Of a stretch of DNA of 49,426 bases, positions 9,037 through 18,350 are shown piece after piece (the first letter of the stretch is position 1; each line of letters starts with the position of its first letter). The notes beneath the pieces were generated by a model. The model had not been told where the DNA came from and did not search any database. It saw nothing but the letters and a program-made list of their open reading frames with translations. Source of the DNA: a virus. The stretch lies in the IMG/VR virus record IMGVR_UViG_3300031251_000031, positions 1 to 49,426 of that record. One strand, given 5' to 3'. The position numbers and the translations under genes are program-made.

Positions 9037-9086
9037 GGGCAGGGGGAATGTGACGTTCGAGTGATTGAGCGTTAGTACCCCTGCCC
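9037..9086 (+). other. Long stem-loop after the capsid gene
   Basis: GGGCAGGGG at 9037-9045 pairs perfectly with CCCCTGCCC at 9078-9086 across a 32-base loop. There is no T tract after it, so it is not a standard terminator. It may protect the 3' end of the capsid mRNA or dampen readthrough, giving the capsid more transcript than the genes behind it. Confidence 0.45.
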
Positions 9087-9110
9087 TTGCGCTCCCTCGT
9101 AGGAGAGAAA

Positions 9111-9518
9111 ATGATCAAACTGAAGACTGTCACGCTGAACCCGGTGGGTGCAGACGGCTCGGCCACCGCGACCGTGCAGGTTCCCTGCCGCCGCCCCGGC
9201 ATCCTCCGCTACATCGGCGTCGATTACACGTCGCAGGCGTCCACGGCTGATCTCACGATCAAGGACGTGGAGAGCACCAACACCCTGTTCACCGCGGGCA
9301 ACACCGCGACCGACATCGGCCTGACGGCCAACGGCGTCGCCATCGTGCAGGCCGGTCTCTCGACCGCCAACGGCTCGCCGGGCACCGAGGCCGACGGATC
9401 GCAGGGCATCCCGTTCACCAAGACCCTTGAGGTGAAGATCGTCCAGGCCAACGGCTCGACCATCACCAACGGCGTGGGCAACAAGTCCATCGTCGTGAAG
9501 CTCTGGATCGAGCAGTAG
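9111..9518 (+). CDS. Small head protein, decoration candidate
   Basis: The ATG has AGGAGAG just upstream. The 135-residue product is almost all beta and Thr/Ala/Val-rich, with no charged helices. It and the next gene share composition and a similar ending (both end in a hydrophobic V-x-V/L-W/R pattern). In this position, short beta proteins often decorate the capsid or form spikes. Function is inferred from place and fold. Confidence 0.65.
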   Translation: MIKLKTVTLNPVGADGSATATVQVPCRRPGILRYIGVDYTSQASTADLTIKDVESTNTLFTAGNTATDIGLTANGVAIVQAGLSTANGSPGTEADGSQGIPFTKTLEVKIVQANGSTITNGVGNKSIVVKLWIEQ

Positions 9519-9521
9519 CCA

Positions 9522-9986
9522 ATGGCCGCCATCACCACGATCACACCTGATCCCATCAACGGGCGAACGGTGCAGATCCGGTCGGTGTCGGCGCAGGCCA
9601 CCACCGGCCAGACGGACTGGGTGAAGGTACCGGAAGGTGCGAAGTTCGCGGAGGTCATCGTCAACTGGACGGCCAAGGGAGGCACCTCGCCGACCCTGCT
9701 GCCCTCCGTGCTGACGGCTGACCCGATCACCATGAACGACGCCGACACGGTAGTCGTGGGAAGCGCCACCACCACGGCCATGACCAACAGTGGTCAGGCG
9801 ACGCGCATCTGCATCGGCCCCGGGGTCACCGGGATTGCTGACGCGGTTGCCGTCGGCACCGCCGGTGGCGTGGACGTGAAGCTCAACACGATCCTTCCGG
9901 CACTCCTTGGCGTCAAGGTGTTGAACACCCGCACCAACGGAAACGAGACCTACACCTACACGGTGTCCGTCCGGTTCACAAAGTAG
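9522..9986 (+). CDS. Second small beta-rich head protein
   Basis: It starts 3 bases after the previous stop. The 154 residues are Thr/Val/Ala-rich and beta, including VEVP-like strands and TYTYTVSVRFTK at the end. Its resemblance in composition to the 9111 product suggests a paired decoration or vertex protein. No specific family is recognised. Confidence 0.65.
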   Translation: MAAITTITPDPINGRTVQIRSVSAQATTGQTDWVKVPEGAKFAEVIVNWTAKGGTSPTLLPSVLTADPITMNDADTVVVGSATTTAMTNSGQATRICIGPGVTGIADAVAVGTAGGVDVKLNTILPALLGVKVLNTRTNGNETYTYTVSVRFTK

Positions 9987-9997
9987 CTCCTGGGCCT

Positions 9998-10010
9998 TTA
10001 CTGGCTCAGG
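9998..10010 (-). repeat. Dispersed motif copy, opposite to local transcription
   Basis: A perfect 13-base copy in leftward orientation, 12 bases after the 9522 gene. It is the only good copy that points against its surrounding transcription. GGGG at 10016-10019 pairs with CCCC at 10027-10030, so on the minus strand a small hairpin sits just before the motif, as at other copies. No leftward gene follows it. Confidence 0.9.
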
Positions 10011-10037
10011 TTGTTGGGGTGCGACTCCCCTGCGTTT

Positions 10038-10090
10038 CTGCACACGCGGCTCAAGTGCAGGGCCTCGCCGGGCGGGCTTACATGCCCGGC
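10038..10090 (+). other. Two stem-loops between head genes and tRNA-Gln
   Basis: CTGCAC at 10038-10043 pairs with GTGCAG at 10055-10060, and GCCGGGC at 10067-10073 pairs perfectly with GCCCGGC at 10084-10090. Neither has a T tract. Together with the hairpin at 10016-10030 they make a compact structured leader directly before the tRNA, perhaps for tRNA processing or for breaking the operon between head and tail genes. Confidence 0.45.
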
Positions 10091-10095
10091 AACCT

Positions 10096-10166
10096 TGCCC
10101 CCTCGTCTAATGGTAGGACGCCGCGCTCTGGACGCGGAAATCGAGGTTCGACCCCTTGGGGAGCAA
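10096..10166 (+). tRNA. tRNA-Gln (anticodon CTG)
   Basis: A full cloverleaf can be drawn. The acceptor pairs 10096-10102 with 10159-10165 with one C-A mismatch. The D stem is GTCT/GGAC with TGG in the loop. The anticodon stem CCGCG/CGCGG is perfect around the loop CTCTGGA (anticodon CTG). The T arm is CGAGG-TTCGACC-CCTTG. The variable loop is 4 bases. CCA is not encoded. It reads CAG codons, and the portal and scaffold genes nearby are very rich in CAG. It lies inside the late operon. Confidence 0.88.
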
Positions 10167-10273
10167 TCGCGGGCGATGGCACGAAATCCAGGCAAAGTGA
10201 CTCACATGTCTTTTTGCCCGCCCCACTAGCCATTTATCCTTGCGCATGGCGCGGGACAACGAAAGGATACGAC

Positions 10274-10705
10274 GTGGAGAACTCGGGAGCTTTTCTCTCG
10301 GAGGCCCGTCCCAGCGTCTGGCTACCAGGCGAGGGCGTGGTCGATCTTCGTCAGAAGGCGGTCGCCCGTGCGTGCCGCGAGTACGACGAATCTTTCAAGC
10401 TGGGCAGGCACAACGAAACCGGCGACTGGGTGATCTGCCTTCGGGAGGATCAGCCCCCGGTGTTCACCTTCGGGCGGGAGCTTCCTGACCCGCGGGATGT
10501 CCACAAAATCTTGAGCCAGTATGACATCAAGCGGCGCGGCGTCGAGATCATGCAGCACCTGGCCCGCGAGGCGCAGGCGCAGCGTGATGCTCGCCAGCAC
10601 GAGATGTCGGAGCACAACGGCGAACTGGCCGAACACTTTGAGAGCGCCCTTCGCGCCCGGAAGACCGGGTACGGGGCGCGTGTCTTCGTACCGAAAGGGC
10701 TGTGA
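10274..10705 (+). CDS. Hypothetical protein before the adaptor
   Basis: GTG at 10274 has AAAGGA 7 bases upstream. The 143 residues are charged and helical towards the C terminus (HLAREAQAQRDARQHEMSEH). No family is recognised. Its position between tRNA and adaptor, and a 1-2 base junction with the next gene, suggest a head-completion or assembly role. Confidence 0.7.
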   Translation: MENSGAFLSEARPSVWLPGEGVVDLRQKAVARACREYDESFKLGRHNETGDWVICLREDQPPVFTFGRELPDPRDVHKILSQYDIKRRGVEIMQHLAREAQAQRDARQHEMSEHNGELAEHFESALRARKTGYGARVFVPKGL

Positions 10706-11362
10706 GTGACCGTCCAGGAGATCATGGACGCGCTGGACGACTACGGGTTCTCGGACTCGACCGACTCGACCAAGTTGCGCGTCATCAACGCCACCATCTG
10801 GGACGTGCTCTCGCGCCAGCCCTTCAAGTTCCTGGAGAAGCAGATCACGCTGACCTTCAGCGGCTCCAGCGGTACTCCGGCCAACGTGCCTGCGGACTAC
10901 CACGCGGCCCTGTTCGCCAAGTACAACTACGGCGGAGCGGCCCAGTCGGGCGGACGGTTGGAGCACCAGGACTTTGACACCTGGCTCCGCCTCCACGGCA
11001 ACGACCAGGAAACCGGCCCGACACGGCTGTGGTACGACATCGCCGGAGCCCCGGTCTTCTGGCCTGCCCCGGATGCCAGCGACACGGTGACGTTCTTCTA
11101 CGTCGCCAAGCAGGCTGCCCTGGACGCCACCGGCGTGGAGGCCGACATCGTGATCCCCCCGGAGTTCCATGACGCGGTGATCGTGCAGGGTGCGGTCTAC
11201 CGGCTCGACAACATGGAGGACGACACCGACCTCTCGGTGACCTTCAAGCAGGAGTACGAGCAGGCGATTCAGAACCTCGTTGAGTGGGACGGCCATCGGC
11301 AGTTCGCTGACCCGAACTACGTGATCCCGGCCCGCGAGCAGACCTACTACCTGCTGGGCTAG
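10706..11362 (+). CDS. Head-tail adaptor (P22 gp4-like) candidate
   Basis: GTG directly follows the previous stop TGA. The 218-residue product begins with a short helical segment (VQEIMDALDDYGF) and ends in a C-terminal helix with a YLLG tail. Size, composition and place between portal/capsid and the hub protein match first-ring adaptor proteins of short-tailed phages. No sequence motif is decisive. Confidence 0.6.
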   Translation: MTVQEIMDALDDYGFSDSTDSTKLRVINATIWDVLSRQPFKFLEKQITLTFSGSSGTPANVPADYHAALFAKYNYGGAAQSGGRLEHQDFDTWLRLHGNDQETGPTRLWYDIAGAPVFWPAPDASDTVTFFYVAKQAALDATGVEADIVIPPEFHDAVIVQGAVYRLDNMEDDTDLSVTFKQEYEQAIQNLVEWDGHRQFADPNYVIPAREQTYYLLG

Positions 11363-11365
11363 CCC

Positions 11366-13345
11366 GTGATCGACATTCAGACGCTCGACGGCGCTCCTCT
11401 GGGGATGAATCGCAACCTGCCCCAGCACGAGATCGCCGACGGGAACGCCTGGACGCTGTGGGACATCCTCATCGACTCGCCGGGCATCCTCCGACGGCGG
11501 GGGCCGGTGCAAGACCCCACTACGACCTGGGCGACAAAGACCTCGGCCAACATGGCCGGAATCACGGCGACCCAGCAGCCCGCGGGCACCTGGGGGCAGC
11601 TGCTCCTGGCTGGGGCCGTGACCAAAAGCTCGGGCAACGTGACGCTGACGGCCTGGCCGTATGCGACCGCGGACACCGGCGGCTTCGATGCCAAGGCGGC
11701 AGCCCAGAAGGGCGTGCTGATCGGCACCGGCTCCGACCTGTCCGCAGCCCCGACCTCCTCGGCCCTCGCGCTCTACCGTGGGGCGACCAAGGCGGACGTG
11801 AGCAACCTCTCGGCCACCATCGCCATCGGCGACACGGTGGTCTCGGCCACGACCACGAACCTGTGCTCGGGCCAGCACGTGTTCAACCACAGCACGACCG
11901 CGTACATCGGGGTCATCAAGACCATCGACAGCGGCAGCCAGTTCACCCTGGAGGCGAAGGCAAAGGCGGCCTGTACGGCCATCGACGCCCTCGCGCTCCG
12001 CGGCATCAACCCGCGGGTCTCCAAGGGCCGGATCACCACCGACTCCGCCAACAGCCAGCTGAACGGCGGCGGCACCAAGTGGGCGGCTCAGGGCCTGGCG
12101 ACGGGCACGTGGGACTTCTTCCTGACCGACGGCCGCTACATTGGCACCGTCGGCTCGGTGCAGTCCGACCTCCAGGTCACGCTTGACAGCGTGCGGGTGG
12201 AGGCCACGAACGCTGACTACATCGCGATCCACCGGGATGGCAGTTACACCATCGCGGGCACTTACGGCTGGCTGAACTGCGCCTTTGCAGGCCACCAGTT
12301 CCTGGCCAAGGGCAACCGCCTGTACTTCAGCGACCTGACCGACCAGGAGGCATTCGACCTCACGGAGGACGGGGACTGGCTGACCTTCAGCGACGACCCG
12401 ATCAGGGGGATCTATGCCACCACGGATGAACTCGTGGTACTCACCGATGGCGGCTCCTTTGTACTCTCCGGCGCCGTTGGCACTACCCCCGACCGATGGG
12501 CGGGTACCCCGCTCTCGGACGATCATTGCCTCGGCCTCGGGTGCTCCTATGAGCATGGGGTCATCTGGGCCGGGCGCACCGGCATCTGGTTCTACAACGG
12601 CTCCCTGACCAACATCGGGGCGGCGTTCGACTCGGACTACATCAAGTTCGTGAGCCAGACGACCAAGCTTCCCAAGTACGGGATCATCCGCAATCACGCG
12701 GTGGTCTGGGTGCAGGGCCTCACCGGCGTCTTCGGGCGGCGGGTGGCGGCGGCTGACAACTACCAGACCTCGCTCCAGTTCGTCATCAACCTGGGCTCCG
12801 GCGCAGGGACGCTCTGGACGAACGTGGAACTGTCCAACACGCTCGATCTCTCCGACACGGTGAGCGGGCAGACGGTGGACACCGTGCTGGGCATCACCGA
12901 CTCCAACGGCACCGCTCGGGTGGTCTCGGGCTCGGCCCTGTTCGACGCCCAGTTCAACGACGGCTACACGTGCTCGCACGCGGCGGCGTCCGGCCCCGCC
13001 TTCTACGTCGAGTCCAAACGGTACGACGTGGGCAACCCGGAACTCCTCAAGCTCTACAAGATGCTGCTGCTCACCTACAAGGCGAACGGCGGCAACCTGA
13101 AGCTGGAGACCCTGAAGGGGATGAACGACACCGCCGAACTGTCACCGACGCAGTACCTCGACTTCGGGGACACGTGGGTGACCAAGCGGATCAAGTTCAT
13201 GAAGCGCAGCCAGCTGCTGGCGTTCCGGCTCTACCAGTCGGACACCTCGGGGCTCACGCCCCCGGGTAACGCGGCATCGACGCAGTACGTGGAAGTCGGG
13301 GCATGGGCCATCGGCTTCCGAACCAAGCGGCCTGGCCGCGTCTAA
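11366..13345 (+). CDS. Tail hub protein, probable beta-propeller (gp10-like)
   Basis: GTG at 11366 follows the adaptor by 3 bases. The 659-residue product is beta-rich with repeated Gly/Asp/Trp-containing blades, for example VVLTDGGSFVLSGAVGT and GVIWAGRTGIWFYNGS. Short-tailed phages use such a propeller hub (P22 gp10, T7 gp12-like) to plug the portal channel. The arginine-rich start (PGILRRRGPV) is typical of this group, where a promise of origin in the genome is followed by adaptor binding; that part is inference. Confidence 0.65.
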   Translation: MIDIQTLDGAPLGMNRNLPQHEIADGNAWTLWDILIDSPGILRRRGPVQDPTTTWATKTSANMAGITATQQPAGTWGQLLLAGAVTKSSGNVTLTAWPYATADTGGFDAKAAAQKGVLIGTGSDLSAAPTSSALALYRGATKADVSNLSATIAIGDTVVSATTTNLCSGQHVFNHSTTAYIGVIKTIDSGSQFTLEAKAKAACTAIDALALRGINPRVSKGRITTDSANSQLNGGGTKWAAQGLATGTWDFFLTDGRYIGTVGSVQSDLQVTLDSVRVEATNADYIAIHRDGSYTIAGTYGWLNCAFAGHQFLAKGNRLYFSDLTDQEAFDLTEDGDWLTFSDDPIRGIYATTDELVVLTDGGSFVLSGAVGTTPDRWAGTPLSDDHCLGLGCSYEHGVIWAGRTGIWFYNGSLTNIGAAFDSDYIKFVSQTTKLPKYGIIRNHAVVWVQGLTGVFGRRVAAADNYQTSLQFVINLGSGAGTLWTNVELSNTLDLSDTVSGQTVDTVLGITDSNGTARVVSGSALFDAQFNDGYTCSHAAASGPAFYVESKRYDVGNPELLKLYKMLLLTYKANGGNLKLETLKGMNDTAELSPTQYLDFGDTWVTKRIKFMKRSQLLAFRLYQSDTSGLTPPGNAASTQYVEVGAWAIGFRTKRPGRV

Positions 13346-13384
13346 CGTCGGCTTCGTCCGACACAAGGCCCGATAAGGAGGCAC

Positions 13385-16189
13385 ATGGCCGACATTCTGA
13401 ACCCGGCCGTCGGCGACATGACGCTCTCCGACTTGCGCCGCCTCATCATCACCGAAGTCCGGCGCCAGACCCCTGCCATTCCGGCGGGGGTCAGCGCCCT
13501 CGGTGACAAGGATCTTCCGTTGACCTCTCCCGACCCCCAGACGGTCGGAGATCACGACGCGCTGGTGTTCAACCCCCTCACGGGACAGTGGGGCGCGGGC
13601 ACACCGGCAAATGCTACAACCGCTGTCTACTCAGACGGCGGGGCTGACGGCTACGCGCCGGGAAGCAGCCCCCAGCCGACGCTGGTGGGCGGCACGAACT
13701 TCATGGCGGTGACCTGGGACGCGGTGACGCTCAACGCGCACGGCGACGCCCAGCGCAGCCCGGTGACCTACGAGGTGCACATCTCCTCGGTGGACGGCTT
13801 CACGCCCTCGGGCTCGACGCTGTACGGCGAGATCGTCGGCACCGGCATGTTCATCAAGCACTTGCCCGACGGCAGCCCGCTCAACTTCCTGACCCCGTAC
13901 TACGTGCGGCTGATCGCGAAGGACGTGGACGGCTCGGCAGCCGCAGGCACCCAGAGCACGTCGGCCGACATGGTGCAGATCAACGGCCGTGCGGACATCC
14001 AGACGGGCTCGATCAAGGCGACCCTGCTGGAGTCCCAGCTGGTGCTCTCGACCACGATTCTGGCCGGTACCCCGGGCGGGGCTCGCATCGAGATGTCCCC
14101 GGCGGGCATCATCATCTACGACGGCTCGGGCAACCCGCAGACGACGCTCCCGGCCGACGGCAGCACGTCGAAGTTCGCGGGCGACGTGGAGACCAACTCC
14201 CTCCAGGTGGACGGGAACATGACGGTCTCCGGCACGACCAACGTGATGGACAAGGGCAGCCAGCTTACCCTGCTCGACCGCGTGGCCGATCCGTCCGGCG
14301 CCCCGACCATCAACTGGAACATCCAGAAGCTGGCGGTGACCGGCGATCCTGCCAGCAACTCCTCGGCTGGGGCCGCGTTCGAGATCAACTCGACCAACGG
14401 CTACTGGTCGGTGCTAACCGACGGCACCAACAACAAGTCCTACCTGTCCAAGTACGACGCCACCGGGGCCTACCAGGCACGGCTGCTCCTCGGGGGGCCG
14501 TGGAACCAGGTCTACGACATCACCCTGCTCGGCGGAGTGCTGTACGTCCTCTACCAGGACGGCAGCGGCAACTTTCACCTGGGCAAGGTGACGAACCCGA
14601 CCAACACGGGCACCTGGGCGTTCACCACCATCGCGGCGATCACCTCGGGCATCACGACCTCGACCGGCATGGCTCTGACCAACGACGGGACGAACCTCGT
14701 CATCATCAGCTACCACGGCCTCTCGACCTCCGCGGTGCTCCGGGCGGCGACCTACTCGACCTCGGGCGTCTTCGGCGCGACCACCGACCTCGTGAGCGGC
14801 GGCGTGCTCCAGATCGCCTCCGGCCTCCGGTTCCTCGCCGGTGCGACCTACGACGGCACCAACTGGTGGGTGGGCATCACCGATCTGAGCGCGAAGGTGA
14901 ACCACGTCGAGAAGTACGTGGCCAGCACGCACACGCTGGTCGCCGACGCCAACGCCTCCTGGGCGCTGGAAGGCACGTGGTACCTCGGCATGGCGTGGAA
15001 CAGCACCACCTCACGCTTCGAGATGCTGGGCAACCACGGCGATGGGGTCACCGGCTACATCTACAAGCCGACGGACTGGACATGGGCTCACGCCTCCGGC
15101 GACAAGTTCTTCGTCCAGTACAGCTGGTACGACGGATCGCACGAGTCGCTTTCGAGTGCGGCGCAGACGGCCAACCTGGCGACCCCCACCGGGGGCGTCT
15201 ACCCGCAGCAGTACGGACGCATCAACGTCACCGTCCCGACCTTCCCGTCGAGCGTGACCAACGTGCGCACCTTCATGCTCCAGGGCTCGGGCTCCGCCCC
15301 GGCCGCGGGGGCCACGACCGGCTGGCTTCAGACGGTCTCGACCTACGCTGACTCGAACAGCACCACGTCCTATCACATCCTGAAGTACCTGGGCTCGGGC
15401 ACGCACCCGATCACTCCGTCCACGTTCACCGGGGCGACCTCGACGCTGGTGGCTACGGCCTCCGGTATCGCGGCTCCCTGGAAGCTGGGTGGCGACGGTG
15501 AGATGCGGATGCCGAACCAGACGACGGCTGCTCGTTACGCCTCGCCGAACAGCGGTGATGCGGCCTACAACACGACCACCAAGTTCCCTGAGTTCTACGA
15601 CGGGAGCAACTGGGTGATCGAGGGTGAGCGGGAGGAGATGGAGATTGCCAAGGCCCTCGTGGATCTTGGCTCATCCGACACCTACCCGATCACCTCGCCG
15701 TATGATCCGGTCAACGCCACGGCCCTCTCCGGCGGTGCGTTCGCGACCGGCAATATCTACGGCGTGGCCCAGATGACCCGGCAGACTAAGACGGCCACCG
15801 GCATCATGGTGTTCAACGGAGCGGCGGGCACGGCGGGCACCTTCAACGGTGCGGCCCTGTACCACCTCAACGCGGCGGGCGACTGGGTGTTCGACATCGA
15901 CTCCGGCAGCACCACGCAGGGCAGCGTCATCACGGGCACGGGCGCAATCAAGATCCCGTTCACCGCGACCTACACGATCATCCCCGGCAGGGTCTACATC
16001 GCGGCGGTCATCCGGGCCTTCACCGGCTCGCCGACCTTCGCAGGTGTGGGCGCCCTGGCGGCCAACATCGGTGGCACCACTGGCCCGGTGCGGTGCGCGA
16101 GCGCCGCGAAGACTGGACGGCAGAACGCCACCATCGCGGTGGCTGGGCTGACGGTGCGCACCATCCTGCCGTACCAATGCATTTACTAG
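13385..16189 (+). CDS. Tail fibre or receptor-binding protein
   Basis: The ATG has AAGGAGG upstream. This 934-residue chain is the largest structural protein. The N-terminal 80 residues probably attach to the tail. Residues about 90-205 look like a fibronectin type III domain (TWDAVTLNAHGDAQRSP, then YYVRLIAKD). The middle is a Ser/Thr/Gly-rich beta region with propeller-like repeats (YDGTNWWVGI, NDGTNLVIIS). The C-terminal 150 residues form a separate beta domain. Layout fits a host-binding fibre. No lyase or hydrolase motif is obvious. Confidence 0.75.
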   Translation: MADILNPAVGDMTLSDLRRLIITEVRRQTPAIPAGVSALGDKDLPLTSPDPQTVGDHDALVFNPLTGQWGAGTPANATTAVYSDGGADGYAPGSSPQPTLVGGTNFMAVTWDAVTLNAHGDAQRSPVTYEVHISSVDGFTPSGSTLYGEIVGTGMFIKHLPDGSPLNFLTPYYVRLIAKDVDGSAAAGTQSTSADMVQINGRADIQTGSIKATLLESQLVLSTTILAGTPGGARIEMSPAGIIIYDGSGNPQTTLPADGSTSKFAGDVETNSLQVDGNMTVSGTTNVMDKGSQLTLLDRVADPSGAPTINWNIQKLAVTGDPASNSSAGAAFEINSTNGYWSVLTDGTNNKSYLSKYDATGAYQARLLLGGPWNQVYDITLLGGVLYVLYQDGSGNFHLGKVTNPTNTGTWAFTTIAAITSGITTSTGMALTNDGTNLVIISYHGLSTSAVLRAATYSTSGVFGATTDLVSGGVLQIASGLRFLAGATYDGTNWWVGITDLSAKVNHVEKYVASTHTLVADANASWALEGTWYLGMAWNSTTSRFEMLGNHGDGVTGYIYKPTDWTWAHASGDKFFVQYSWYDGSHESLSSAAQTANLATPTGGVYPQQYGRINVTVPTFPSSVTNVRTFMLQGSGSAPAAGATTGWLQTVSTYADSNSTTSYHILKYLGSGTHPITPSTFTGATSTLVATASGIAAPWKLGGDGEMRMPNQTTAARYASPNSGDAAYNTTTKFPEFYDGSNWVIEGEREEMEIAKALVDLGSSDTYPITSPYDPVNATALSGGAFATGNIYGVAQMTRQTKTATGIMVFNGAAGTAGTFNGAALYHLNAAGDWVFDIDSGSTTQGSVITGTGAIKIPFTATYTIIPGRVYIAAVIRAFTGSPTFAGVGALAANIGGTTGPVRCASAAKTGRQNATIAVAGLTVRTILPYQCIY

Positions 16190-16198
16190 GAGGTTCCT

Positions 16199-16987
16199 GT
16201 GACAACTGGGGCTGATCCCACGCTGATCCCTGGACAGGGGAACGGCACATACACCGGGTTCGACCCCACCACAGGGGCTGAATACCAGTCGTACTACAAC
16301 ACCGCCAACCAGGCGTACCAGAATGCGCTCGGGCAGATCACGGCGCAGCGGGACTCCTACCTCCAGCAGTCGGGCCTGGCGGCCGACCCGAACACCGGCA
16401 AGATCACCGGGGTGCTCGGCAACGCGCCGGGCGGAGGCTTCCAGCAGACGCTCCTCGGGGCGGCTCAGGGGGCCGACGCGGCACAGGCTGCATCGGCGGG
16501 CTCGATCCTCGGGGGCGGCCTCCGGGCGCAGTCCGATGAGGCGGCGCAGGCTGCGGGCGGCCAGCAGATCGCTGGCTACCTCGGGGGAGTGCAGGGCAAC
16601 CTGTCCAACTACCTCGGCCAGCAGCAGCAGACGACCGACAACTTCAACAACGACCTCGTGAACGAGCAGAACAACCTCGTTCAGCAGGCGATCCAGAACG
16701 GCACGTTCAACCCGGGCAACCCGGGCTCGACGGCGCCGGGCACGGACGGCTGGACATTCACCGGCACCGGCGGTCAGACGACGGGCAGCGGCAAGAACAC
16801 GAACCCGGGGGCGGGCTCCGCTCCCAAGGCGCAGGCCACGACCGCCCAGCGGGTGGCAACGGTGCTGAAACATCTCCAGGGAAGCACCGGCAACCTGACG
16901 GCGGCCGATGCCGCGAAGTACAAGGCCCTCTACCGGCAGCTGACCGGCAGGCAGTACAAGGGCAAGCTCGGAAAGGTGAGTGGCTAA
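16199..16987 (+). CDS. Probable ejection (internal virion) protein, small
   Basis: GTG at 16199 has AGGAGG upstream. The 262-residue product is rich in Gln, Gly, Ala and Asn, with tyrosine-rich start (YYNTANQAYQNAL) and low-complexity C-terminal linker. Composition and place, just before two further Gln/Ala-rich proteins, match the ejection proteins packed in short-tailed virions. No family motif is seen. Confidence 0.6.
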   Translation: MTTGADPTLIPGQGNGTYTGFDPTTGAEYQSYYNTANQAYQNALGQITAQRDSYLQQSGLAADPNTGKITGVLGNAPGGGFQQTLLGAAQGADAAQAASAGSILGGGLRAQSDEAAQAAGGQQIAGYLGGVQGNLSNYLGQQQQTTDNFNNDLVNEQNNLVQQAIQNGTFNPGNPGSTAPGTDGWTFTGTGGQTTGSGKNTNPGAGSAPKAQATTAQRVATVLKHLQGSTGNLTAADAAKYKALYRQLTGRQYKGKLGKVSG

Positions 16988-18340
16988 ATGGCCGTGACTG
17001 GCGTACATGGGAACGGGAAGGGCGGCGTCACCGTCGGAACCCCGGCCCCCACAAAGCCCAAGGACACGGTGAAGTGGGCCTACTACAAGAACCGTGGCTG
17101 GTTCCGGGTCGGCTCCCCGCGAGCGAAGCTCCTGACCAAGAACGGGATGCACCCGGTCGGCTACGGCCTGAATGACGGGACGCACAAGCCACGGTACACC
17201 TACAACAACAAGGGCCAGAAGGTCGGCGGGCAGTTCAAGAATCCGAACGCCGGAGGCAACTCGCCCTCGCGCGACAACTACGGCCCGCCCCCGAGCAAGA
17301 CCGGCCAGCGCACCAAGACCAACCCGACCCCGAAGCCGACGCCCAAGACGGGCGCCAACGGCAGCGGAGGCGGCACGCCCCCGGCGACCAAGCCCAAGAG
17401 CCCGCCCAAGTCGAAGTCCAAGCAGGGGCAGACCTACAACAAGCTGCTCGGGATGCTCGGCAACCCGAACACCGGGCAGAAGCTCTCGTCTTCGCTGGCC
17501 GACCAGATCGCTGGGCTCCAGTTCGACCCGCAGATCGCGGACACGAATCAGCAGATCAAGCAGACCGGGGCCAACAACGCCCAGGCGCTGGCGGACATCA
17601 ACAACTGGTACGCCAAGATCCAGCAGCAGAACACCGCGGCCGGACAGGCCAACGCGACGAGCAACCAGCAGATCGCGGCCACCCAGTCGGCGAGCGACCA
17701 GGCCCTCGGCTCCATCGCGGGCGGGGCGAGCAACGCGGCTGGCACCCAGCTGGCGGCGCAGTCCTCGGCCAATGAGGCGCTGACGCACCTGCTGGCGGCG
17801 ACCGACTCGATGTACCACTCCAACGAGACCCCGATCCTCTCGCAGGCGGCGGCCGGTAGCGCAGCGGCGCAGCAGGCCAGCGGCAACGCGGCTCTCTCCG
17901 CACTCCAGAGCACCCTCTCCAGCCTCCAGGGGCAGCGGGGGCAGGCGAAGGGCGCGGCCATGGAGCAGATCATCCAGCAGAACAACGCGCTGGCCCAGCA
18001 GCGGTTCTCGAACTCGCTGGCGAAGCAGCAGGCGGCGGCCGGGATTCAGCAGCTGATCGGCAACAACGCGCTGATGCACCTGAAGATCCAGTCGCAGAAG
18101 CTGTCCAACAAGACGCAGCAGCAGCAGACCGCGGCGGCCACCGGCTTCACGCCGTGGGTCAAGCTGACCGCCCCGCAGCGGGTGTCGGTCATCCAGAACG
18201 CGATCTTCTCGCCGAACGGCACCAAGCGTCCGCTGGGCAAGGCGCGGGCGATCCTCCTGGGCCTCGGCTACGGCGGCCCGAACCGCGACCCCGGCATCGA
18301 TCACATGCTGGGCGGCTACTACAACACCGTCACAGGTTAG
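16988..18340 (+). CDS. Probable ejection protein, medium
   Basis: The ATG follows the previous stop directly. The 450-residue product has a basic N-terminal region (residues 25-140, rich in Lys, Pro and Gly) and then a long Gln/Ala/Asn helical region with many QQ pairs. Such basic-plus-helical design is common for DNA-ejection proteins. Function is inferred from context. Confidence 0.6.
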   Translation: MAVTGVHGNGKGGVTVGTPAPTKPKDTVKWAYYKNRGWFRVGSPRAKLLTKNGMHPVGYGLNDGTHKPRYTYNNKGQKVGGQFKNPNAGGNSPSRDNYGPPPSKTGQRTKTNPTPKPTPKTGANGSGGGTPPATKPKSPPKSKSKQGQTYNKLLGMLGNPNTGQKLSSSLADQIAGLQFDPQIADTNQQIKQTGANNAQALADINNWYAKIQQQNTAAGQANATSNQQIAATQSASDQALGSIAGGASNAAGTQLAAQSSANEALTHLLAATDSMYHSNETPILSQAAAGSAAAQQASGNAALSALQSTLSSLQGQRGQAKGAAMEQIIQQNNALAQQRFSNSLAKQQAAAGIQQLIGNNALMHLKIQSQKLSNKTQQQQTAAATGFTPWVKLTAPQRVSVIQNAIFSPNGTKRPLGKARAILLGLGYGGPNRDPGIDHMLGGYYNTVTG

Positions 18341-18350
18341 GGGGTGACAG

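Noticed and set aside
10322-12979. Long leftward frame opposite the adaptor and hub genes
   Set aside because: Shadow of the rightward genes, with Arg/Gly/Val-biased sequence and no recognisable domain.
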